Below are positions 1-6,897 of a stretch of DNA of 6,897 nt, piece by piece. Position numbers and translations under genes: made by a program. Below the pieces are notes generated by a model that saw only the letters and a list, made by a program, of their open reading frames with translations, made no database searches and was not told where the DNA came from. Positions within the stretch are counted from its first letter, which is position 1. Each line of letters opens with the position of its first letter. Source of the stretch: Oscillospiraceae bacterium (lineage in GTDB: Bacteria > Bacillota > Clostridia > Oscillospirales > Acutalibacteraceae); assembly GCA_902796295.1 (NCBI GenBank), contig CADBOL010000101.1:1-6897 (forward strand), written 5' to 3'.

Positions 1-336
1 AACTGCATAAAAGATATAGAAAGCTTTTACAATTTAATAGCAGATATGATTTCGGAATACCGCGATGATATTCTGGATGATCTTATAAGTTATCAGAAAG
101 AAATGATCACTCTGTTTTCCGAGCCTCAGAAAAAAATGGAATTTCAATATGACTGGCCGGACTATTTCAAAGATATTTTCGATGAATCATATACTCAGCC
201 TGTCAAAAGAAAAACCATTGTTCATTTTGATAAATCACGATATGATAACTTTGATGATTATGCCAGAGAAATTGTATGGTTCGGTAAAAGAAGAGACTTA
301 ATAATAAACAAAGATGTGACCGTTGAATATCAGTAA
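1..336 (+). CDS. 3'-terminal fragment of an unidentified protein, possibly the tail of a B12-binding radical SAM protein
   Basis: The reading frame is open from the first base of the window to the TAA at 334-336, so this is the last 111 codons of a gene that starts outside. The ATG at 46 is in frame but has no good ribosome site in front of it and is not taken as the start. The fragment is acidic and tyrosine-rich, with a helix-like first part and then a short run ending in YAREIVWFGKRRD. From memory, tails of this kind (aromatic 'YFK..' segment, basic stretch, then 'A.E.VWYGR+') occur at the C terminus of B12-binding-domain radical SAM proteins. No cofactor motif lies in the visible part, so this is only a suggestion. 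GC is 106/336 (about 32%), well below the genes to its right, which may indicate acquired DNA. Its last 7 bases overlap the convergent membrane-protein gene. Confidence 0.6.
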   Translation, partial: NCIKDIESFYNLIADMISEYRDDILDDLISYQKEMITLFSEPQKKMEFQYDWPDYFKDIFDESYTQPVKRKTIVHFDKSRYDNFDDYAREIVWFGKRRDLIINKDVTVEYQ

Positions 337-1535
337 TAATCGTGGGGCTCATTGTGAGTCAGGATCTGAAATCCGTAAAGAGCCAGCGCAAGAGGAACCG
401 CCGCAAATCCCATATTATTGACTGAGTCAAAGAAACGGCTGACGGGTTCATCGTTTTCCTTAAGGCATATGCCGAGAATCACAACCTGTGAAATGACAGC
501 CGCGGCTCTCCAGCGGTTTGCCTCGATGATGAAAAACATCACGGAGGAGCTTACGGCAAAAGCTCCGATGAATACCAGAAATTTCAGCCTGTCTGCCATT
601 CTCTTGCTTTTGATTATGCAGCCAACCCAGACGGCGGCAATCAGCAGAGCAAAAGGCAGGTAGTAACGGATATTCTCCCTCATAAACCTGTCTTTGTCTA
701 TGGTTTCAATGAGACCTCCGAGCATTTCAAAATTATCCTTGCTCTCAAAATAATAGCTGGTTATGTAGTGCCAGTTGGTTACCTGTTCGCCCAGACGCCC
801 GCTCATATACTGAAACAGCTCGTTTTCGTTCATCTTCACTGTTGACTGAGCGTAAAATGCGCACCAGACAGCCGCGGCAAATGTCAGAGCGAAAGTGAGC
901 AGGAATGACAGGATATCTCCCGCGCGGCTGCCGCTGTCTTTTCTGAAAATCATAAACAGCTGAACGCAGGCAATAGCCGGGAAAAATGAGAAAACGAAAG
1001 CGTAGTGAGTAAACACCGCGCACACCGAAATAATCGGAATAAACCACCTTGCGGCTTTATTGCCTGCGGCAAAGCAGCTCACAATCATGGCGATACACAG
1101 CCAGGTATCGTAAGACCCGACCCATCCGGAAAACTGAAGAATCGAATACGGGCACATCAGAAAGCAGGGAATAAGCGCAGCGAGAGTTATATTACAAGTC
1201 TCTGCCGCTTTCCGGAAGTATATCATCAGACATCTCAAAAAAAGCAGAACACAGACGATATAAGCAATCAGATTCACGGCAAATATGAAATTATCGCTTA
1301 TGTGCTTCATAAGCGCGGTATAGATTGAGCCGATAAATATCCTCGTGCCGTAATAAAAGTTGTAATCAATCAGATACAGGGTGGCGGCATCGTGCTTAAG
1401 GGGAAAAGAGTATTTTGTTACCCAGCTGATCAGCACAGCTGCAAAACAGACAAGAAACGGCAGGGTTAAAAGCAGAAATTTGGTCTTGCTGCTCTGCGAT
1501 TTTATTATCCGGATCAGTTTCAGAATTCCAAGCAC
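330..1535 (-). CDS. Polytopic membrane protein of unknown function, possibly GT-C-like glycosyltransferase
   Basis: The product is 401 residues and strongly hydrophobic, with about 10-11 likely membrane helices (roughly 20-40, 83-105, 115-128, 145-157, 163-180, 181-197, 207-228, 291-308, 317-337, 342-357, 376-392). The first loop (41-82) holds the conserved-looking DYNFYYGTRIFIGS stretch. A large polar loop at 229-290 is rich in aromatic and acidic residues. A histidine in FTHYAF (residue 177) at a helix boundary and the aromatic loops resemble bacterial membrane glycosyltransferases/polymerases (GT-C-like, EpsG-like), but no diagnostic catalytic motif was recognised. The start is a GTG at 1535-1533, with a strong ribosome site GAGGTGAG (1542-1549) six bases upstream and a near-consensus promoter just beyond. 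The TGA stop (332-330) lies inside the end of the convergent gene. It is divergent from a radical SAM/reductase/prenyltransferase operon, which makes a role with a lipid-linked sugar plausible. Gene reality is well supported; the function is a guess. Confidence 0.85.
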   Translation of the reverse strand: MLGILKLIRIIKSQSSKTKFLLLTLPFLVCFAAVLISWVTKYSFPLKHDAATLYLIDYNFYYGTRIFIGSIYTALMKHISDNFIFAVNLIAYIVCVLLFLRCLMIYFRKAAETCNITLAALIPCFLMCPYSILQFSGWVGSYDTWLCIAMIVSCFAAGNKAARWFIPIISVCAVFTHYAFVFSFFPAIACVQLFMIFRKDSGSRAGDILSFLLTFALTFAAAVWCAFYAQSTVKMNENELFQYMSGRLGEQVTNWHYITSYYFESKDNFEMLGGLIETIDKDRFMRENIRYYLPFALLIAAVWVGCIIKSKRMADRLKFLVFIGAFAVSSSVMFFIIEANRWRAAAVISQVVILGICLKENDEPVSRFFDSVNNMGFAAVPLALALYGFQILTHNEPHDYY

Positions 1536-1541
1536 TTTCGG

Positions 1542-1549
1542 CTCACCTC
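1542..1549 (-). promoter_or_regulatory. Ribosome binding site that fixes a GTG start for the membrane protein
   Basis: Read on the minus strand this is GAGGTGAG, an excellent anti-16S match, six bases before the GTG at 1535. It supports GTG initiation. Confidence 0.75.
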
Positions 1550-1561
1550 GCTTCCGGTACT

Positions 1562-1590
1562 ATTTTAATATTGTGCCTGTCTGTTGTCAA
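1562..1590 (-). promoter_or_regulatory. Near-consensus sigma-A promoter of the membrane protein gene
   Basis: On the minus strand, TTGACA (1590-1585) is followed after exactly 17 bases by TAAAAT (1567-1562). The -35 box is perfect and the -10 box has one mismatch to TATAAT. Transcription would begin near 1555, leaving a leader of about 20 bases that holds the ribosome site, which suggests simple, largely constitutive expression. The -10 area (TATTTTAATAT on the plus strand) also contains TAATAT for the plus strand, but no matching -35 box was found for the divergent operon. Confidence 0.75.
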
Positions 1591-1600
1591 GCGTTAATGA

Positions 1601-1608
1601 AAAGGAGA
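1601..1608 (+). promoter_or_regulatory. Ribosome binding site that fixes the radical SAM start
   Basis: AAAGGAGA lies 6 bases before the ATG at 1615. It decides the start: the frame is open back to 1381, but that stretch runs antisense through the membrane-protein gene and its promoter. The in-frame ATG at 1597 lies upstream of this ribosome site and so cannot use it. Confidence 0.85.
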
Positions 1609-1614
1609 GAAACC

Positions 1615-2637
1615 ATGTCGCTTAAACGTGCGGCCGCGCTGACCTCAGCCGCGGTTAATATTATCCGCAAGCGCCCCGTACTTGCGATATTTGATGTCAC
1701 CAAGCACTGCAATCAGCGCTGCCCGATGTGCAATATACCCGATAATCAAGCGCCCGAGATGAGCCTTGATGAGATAAAGAATCTCGTGAAAAAGCTGAGA
1801 AAATTCGGTATCGGATATGTCTTTCTTCAGGGCGGAGAGCCGCTGATAAGAAAAGATATCATTGATATTGCCGATGCCTTCATTTCAGAGGGAATAAAAC
1901 CTACTATCATTACAAACGGTGTCTTGCTCACGCGTGAAATATCCGGTCAGCTCGCGGAAAGAAAATGCAATGTCGCGATAAGCGTTGATTCGTTTGATAA
2001 AGACAGATACGGATATCTGCGCGGCGCCGATACATTTGAAACGGTAATACAAAATATAAAAACCGCCGCCGCGATAAATGAAAGAAAAGGAAACTGGTCG
2101 GTAACAGCCACAATCAGCAGGCAGTCCGAGAAAGACGATGTTATCAGGATATATGATTTTGCCCGCAGTTTCGGTCTGATGTTTGCAATACGCCCTTATA
2201 TTTCCGTGCTCGGCACGGCGGGTAAATTCAATGAAAGTCTCAGCTACACCGGAAGCGACATTATTGAAATATTTGAGCATTTCAGGAAAATCGCAAAGAA
2301 GGAGAATTACCTCGCGAGCCTTATTTATGATTATCACATCAGATATATCAACGGAGAGGCGATGCCGGAATGCGACGCGATGAAGTATTCGTTTCTCGTG
2401 AGAGAAAGCGGAAAAATCGCTCCCTGTATAGAGTATCCGAAAACCGAAATTGATATATCGGATTTTCAGGGTGAAAAGAAGAAATGCCGCGGCATGCTCA
2501 TCGAATGCAACAGGGAACACCCGTGTTTTTATAATGACGCGAGAGAAATCGGAATCATTGTAAGGAGCTTTCCGAAAATAATTCTTCACGCTCCGCAGAT
2601 TATTGCGCAGATGATAAGACTGGGCAATTTCTTTTGA
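1615..2637 (+). CDS. Radical SAM enzyme with reduced SPASM/twitch-like C-terminal cysteines
   Basis: This is a 340-residue radical SAM protein. The SAM-cluster motif CNQRCPMC (C32, C36, C39; CX3CX2C) directs a [4Fe-4S] cluster that cleaves S-adenosylmethionine to a 5'-deoxyadenosyl radical. It is followed by GGEPL (73-77), ITNG (99-102) and SVDS (123-126), which fit successive strands of the radical SAM barrel. The C-terminal third has C253, then GKIAPC (GX4C ending at C271), then C291, C298 and C304. That resembles a SPASM/twitch domain binding an auxiliary Fe-S cluster, but with fewer cysteines than full SPASM. The tail (about 311-340) is amphipathic and may sit at the membrane or a partner. 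Substrate unknown: SPASM/twitch enzymes modify peptides, sugars or small molecules. No precursor-peptide gene was seen next to it. It is the first gene of an operon, 9 bp before the reductase, which could be its electron-transfer or follow-on enzyme. Confidence 0.92.
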   Translation: MSLKRAAALTSAAVNIIRKRPVLAIFDVTKHCNQRCPMCNIPDNQAPEMSLDEIKNLVKKLRKFGIGYVFLQGGEPLIRKDIIDIADAFISEGIKPTIITNGVLLTREISGQLAERKCNVAISVDSFDKDRYGYLRGADTFETVIQNIKTAAAINERKGNWSVTATISRQSEKDDVIRIYDFARSFGLMFAIRPYISVLGTAGKFNESLSYTGSDIIEIFEHFRKIAKKENYLASLIYDYHIRYINGEAMPECDAMKYSFLVRESGKIAPCIEYPKTEIDISDFQGEKKKCRGMLIECNREHPCFYNDAREIGIIVRSFPKIILHAPQIIAQMIRLGNFF

Positions 2638-2646
2638 GGGGATAAT

Positions 2647-3834
2647 ATGCTTTACAGAGAAGATAAAAAGGGAAACAGAATATCAGCCCTCGGTTTCGGA
2701 TGCATGAGACTGCCGCAGGATGACAGGGAAAAATGCGGCAGGCTGATTGACTCCGCGCTCAAAAGCGGAATCAACTATTTTGATACCGCTTTTATGTATT
2801 CGGGAAATGAGGAGCTTGTCGGGAGTCTGCTGGGCAGGTATGACCGCGGAAGCTATTTTCTCGCTTCAAAGATTCCTCCCGCCCTGTGTTTTACAAAAAA
2901 GGATTTTGAGAGAATATTCAGGATTCAGTTAAAACGTCTCGGAACAGATTACATAGATTATTATCTCATTCACTGCCTTTCGGATTACAGCGCCTGGAAC
3001 CGCCTTTGCCGTATGGGGATTGAAGACTGGATTCGCGAAAAGATTGAATCCGGAGCCATCAGGAATATCGGCTTTTCCTATCACGGCGGTACTGCGGATT
3101 TCAAAAAACTGATTGACAGCTTTGACTGGGATTTCGCGCAGGTTCAGTATAACTATATGGATGAATTCAATCAGGCCGGCAGAGAGGGAGTTGAGTATGC
3201 CCACTCAAAAGGGATACCGCTGATAGTAATGGAGCCGCTCAGGGGCGGGTCTCTTACCGGAAAGCTTCCGCAAAAGGCGCTTGAAAGACTCGCTGCCGAT
3301 AATCAGAGCGCGGCATCGCTCGGCCTCCGATGGGTGCTGGACAAAAAAGAAATCCTTTGTGTTCTTTCCGGCATGAATACCGAGGAGCAGCTCAGTGAGA
3401 ATACCGCCATAGCGGAGAGCGCCGCTGCCGGCTGTCTCGGCGAGGATGAAAAAGAGAGAATAGAATTCATAAAATCAGCAATAAGAGAATCATTCGTTAT
3501 AGGATGTACAGGCTGCGGATACTGCCAGCCATGCCCTAACGGAGTCGCGATTCCCGCCTGTTTTGAGGCAAGAAATAACTTCGAAAACGGGAAAAACCAT
3601 CCTGTATTTAAAATGAATCCCGCGAGAAGGCAGTATCTTCACTCAACCGCCGTTCTCGGCAAATCCCCGATGAATGCCTCACTCTGCGTAAAGTGCGGCA
3701 GATGCGAAAAAAAGTGCCCGCAGGGGCTTAAAATAATGAGCCTTCTCGAAGAGACGGCCGAAGTTATGGAACCCGCCTGGTTCATGATACCAATAAAAGC
3801 TTACAGAATGATAAATTCCGGAAAGAAAAGATGA
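2647..3834 (+). CDS. Aldo/keto reductase with C-terminal 2x[4Fe-4S] ferredoxin-like module
   Basis: The product is 395 residues. Residues 1 to about 275 form an aldo/keto reductase TIM barrel with the complete catalytic tetrad D46, Y51, K75, H109 (in FDTAFMY, SKIP and LIHC), so NAD(P)H-dependent carbonyl reduction, or the reverse, is expected. Residues 287-297 (CX2CX2CX2CP; C287, C290, C293, C296) and 347-358 (CX2CX2CX3CP; C347, C350, C353, C357) are two cysteine sets able to bind [4Fe-4S] clusters, as in the 'aldo/keto reductase, 4Fe-4S binding' family common in anaerobes. Length and domain order are normal for that family, whose substrates are mostly unknown. A GAGGGG ribosome site overlaps the stop of the radical SAM gene (gap 9 bp), and the TGA overlaps the next gene's ATG. 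The clusters could link this enzyme electronically to the radical SAM protein; that is inference. Confidence 0.93.
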   Translation: MLYREDKKGNRISALGFGCMRLPQDDREKCGRLIDSALKSGINYFDTAFMYSGNEELVGSLLGRYDRGSYFLASKIPPALCFTKKDFERIFRIQLKRLGTDYIDYYLIHCLSDYSAWNRLCRMGIEDWIREKIESGAIRNIGFSYHGGTADFKKLIDSFDWDFAQVQYNYMDEFNQAGREGVEYAHSKGIPLIVMEPLRGGSLTGKLPQKALERLAADNQSAASLGLRWVLDKKEILCVLSGMNTEEQLSENTAIAESAAAGCLGEDEKERIEFIKSAIRESFVIGCTGCGYCQPCPNGVAIPACFEARNNFENGKNHPVFKMNPARRQYLHSTAVLGKSPMNASLCVKCGRCEKKCPQGLKIMSLLEETAEVMEPAWFMIPIKAYRMINSGKKR

Positions 3835-4703
3835 AGATTAAAGATTATCTTGTGTTATTCAGGGCGAAACATTATATCAAGAATCTGCTGATTTTTGTGC
3901 CGTTTCTGTTTCCTGCGGTAATACTGTCGGTTCAAAACTTAATAATATCGGCTGCGGGATTCGTAACTTTCTGTTTTCTTTCATCAGCGGCATATATAAT
4001 CAATGACATTTTTGACTGCGAAAATGATAAGAAGCATTCCGGGAGAAGCTCAAGACCGCTTGCTTCCGGCAAAATCACAAAGAGGGGATGTTTACTGCTC
4101 TTTGCGGTATTCCTTGCCGTTTCGGGGTTTCTTGCCTTTTTAACAGATATAAAGTGCGGTACATTCAGTCTGCCTGTACCGGGGATTTTTCTGCTGCTGA
4201 ATCTTATTTACAGTTTTTTCGCAAAGAGGATTCCGTTTTTTGAAATGCTCTTTATACCGCTCGGGTTTGCAATGAGGTTGATATACGGTTTTGTGATTCT
4301 CGGCAGCCTGCCCGATCACCGGCTGTGCATTTTTATATTTGTTTCCGCTCTTTATTTTGTATTGCAGAAGAGAATATCGGAAATTACCCTTTTCGGGTGT
4401 GAGTCAAGAGCCGTGCTCAGGTATTATAATGCCGGCATACTCCGTGCGCTGAAATATGTTTGCCTGTGTTTCACACTTGTATTTTTCGCAATAATGCATA
4501 TCTCTGCGGATGTTTCCCATCCGCTGATTCAGAGAATTATTTCTGCCATTTTGCTTTTCGTCCTGTTTTTAAGATTTGAGATAAAGGCCGCAAAGGCGGA
4601 AAGCGAAAACACGATTGAGCTTGTATTTTCTGATATAGTAATGTGTGTGCTCGGTGCGCTGTTTGTGCTGTCAATGGTAAACTTCGGTTTACTGCGGCCG
4701 TAA
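3831..4703 (+). CDS. UbiA-superfamily transferase, decaprenyl-phosphate phosphoribosyltransferase (DPPR synthase) type
   Basis: This is a 290-residue integral membrane protein with about 8-9 helices. The N terminus (LVLFRAKHYIKNLLIFVPF) and the Asp-rich NDIFDCEND motif (N58, D59, D62, D66; NDxxDxxxD), followed by SRPLASG (74-80), are typical of the UbiA superfamily. More specific to the DPPR synthase branch are YSFFAK (127-132), QKRISEI (179-185, compare GKRYAEL), SRAVLRYYNAGIL (192-204), and the tail ESENTIELVFSD (257-268, compare EPEE...L.D). The known family reaction moves a 5-phosphoribosyl group from PRPP to polyprenyl phosphate, giving the lipid-linked pentose donor of mycobacterial arabinan. 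Here E138 sits where the family usually has Asp in the second acidic motif. The start overlaps the reductase stop as ATGA, implying translational coupling. Quinone or heme prenyltransferase activity is less likely, given the branch-specific motifs. Acceptor lipid and final product are unknown. Confidence 0.85.
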   Translation: MKIKDYLVLFRAKHYIKNLLIFVPFLFPAVILSVQNLIISAAGFVTFCFLSSAAYIINDIFDCENDKKHSGRSSRPLASGKITKRGCLLLFAVFLAVSGFLAFLTDIKCGTFSLPVPGIFLLLNLIYSFFAKRIPFFEMLFIPLGFAMRLIYGFVILGSLPDHRLCIFIFVSALYFVLQKRISEITLFGCESRAVLRYYNAGILRALKYVCLCFTLVFFAIMHISADVSHPLIQRIISAILLFVLFLRFEIKAAKAESENTIELVFSDIVMCVLGALFVLSMVNFGLLRP

Positions 4704-4719
4704 AAACCCGACGTTTTTA
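4701..4719 (+). other. Short A/T inverted repeat spanning the end of the transferase gene
   Basis: TAAAAAC (4701-4707) and GTTTTTA (4713-4719) pair over 7 bp around the loop CCGAC, and the stop codon TAA is part of the left arm. It could form a weak hairpin, but it is AT-rich and no U tract follows the stem, so it is unlikely to terminate fully. Transcription may continue into ligA. Confidence 0.25.
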
Positions 4720-4720
4720 A

Positions 4721-6727
<2,007 letters not shown>

Positions 6728-6739
6728 AAAAGTGTGCGA

Positions 6740-6768
6740 TTGACTTTTTTTCGCTGTTAATATAAAAT
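6740..6768 (+). promoter_or_regulatory. Strong sigma-A promoter of rnpB
   Basis: TTGACT (6740-6745), a 17-base spacer, then TAAAAT (6763-6768); an alternative -10, TATAAA, starts at 6761. The predicted start near 6775-6778 falls where the RNase P RNA should begin, as expected for an abundant stable RNA. The -35 box starts 12 bases after the ligA stop. Confidence 0.8.
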
Positions 6769-6776
6769 ATACGCGC

Positions 6777-6897
6777 GTGAGAGGGTTGGGCAGTCGCGGG
6801 CAGAGAAATCTGCGTGAGGAAAGTCCGAGCTTCACAGAGCAGGATAACGGCTAACGGCCGCCGAGGGTGACCTTAGGGAAAGTGCAACAGAGATATA
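6777..6897 (+). ncRNA. rnpB: RNase P RNA, 5' portion (cut by window end)
   Basis: This is the catalytic RNA of ribonuclease P, which removes tRNA 5' leaders. The hallmark 5' P4 segment GAGGAAAGTCCGAGC is at 6816-6830 and the conserved core GGAAAGTGCAACAGAGA at 6877-6893. Before P4 there is AGTCGC (6792-6797, as in E. coli) and a short P3-position hairpin GCAGA-GAAA-TCTGC (6800-6813). After it come a P12-like stem CGGC-TAACG-GCCG (6848-6860) and a small hairpin AGG-GTGA-CCT (6864-6873), whose GNRA loop sits at the L13/L14 position. The arrangement fits bacterial class A. The 5' end is placed from the promoter and by comparison with E. coli spacing, and is uncertain by a few bases. The 3' two thirds lie outside the window. 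Confidence 0.95.

Noticed and set aside
346..360. Hairpin GGCTCA-TTG-TGAGTC near the convergent junction
   Set aside because: The 6-bp stem includes a G-U pair, has no T tract on either side, and lies inside the coding sequence of the membrane protein, so it is not a credible terminator.
1571..1598. Possible plus-strand promoter TTGTGC-16-GTTAAT
   Set aside because: Both boxes are poor, and the start of transcription would fall inside the ribosome binding site.
1381..1614. 78-codon N-terminal extension of the radical SAM frame
   Set aside because: It lies antisense inside the membrane gene and across its promoter, lacks a ribosome site, and the AAAGGAGA site clearly serves the ATG at 1615.
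1885..2589. 234-codon minus-strand open frame
   Set aside because: It is fully antisense to the radical SAM gene, which has all family motifs; the translated product shows no recognisable domain.

Overview
This window looks like a piece of a Clostridia-type Firmicutes chromosome, plausibly Oscillospiraceae/Ruminococcaceae-like. The evidence is strong Shine-Dalgarno sites, mid-range GC, a low-GC-Gram-positive style NAD-dependent DNA ligase and a bacterial class A RNase P RNA. The taxonomic guess is inference from gene content and style, not from a database match.

Layout, left to right. Positions 1-336 hold the 3' end of a gene that enters from outside the window. It is clearly AT-rich (106 of 336 bases are G or C) and is possibly the tail of a B12-binding radical SAM protein. 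It converges on, and overlaps by 7 bp, a minus-strand gene (330-1535) for a polytopic membrane protein of about 10-11 helices, perhaps a GT-C-like lipid-sugar glycosyltransferase. An 80-bp divergent spacer carries a near-consensus promoter (TTGACA, 17 bp, TAAAAT) for the membrane gene.

Three tightly packed plus-strand genes follow: a radical SAM enzyme with a reduced SPASM/twitch-like tail (1615-2637), an aldo/keto reductase with a C-terminal 2x[4Fe-4S] module (2647-3834), and a UbiA-superfamily membrane transferase of the decaprenyl-phosphate phosphoribosyltransferase (DPPR synthase) type (3831-4703). The 9-nt gap and the ATGA overlap between them indicate one transcript with translational coupling. 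Then comes a complete ligA (4748-6727). At the right edge is the 5' part of rnpB (RNase P RNA, from about 6777), driven by its own TTGACT-17-TAAAAT promoter.

The housekeeping part (ligA, rnpB) is ordinary. The unusual part is the radical SAM / Fe-S aldo-keto reductase / DPPR-synthase-like trio, divergent from a GT-C-like membrane protein. The combination suggests a redox-tailored, polyprenyl-phosphate-linked pentose used for decorating a cell-surface glycan. No enzyme here is the classical DprE1/DprE2 pair that follows DPPR synthase in actinobacteria, so the pathway, if real, would differ from the known one. This is inference from family membership and gene order.
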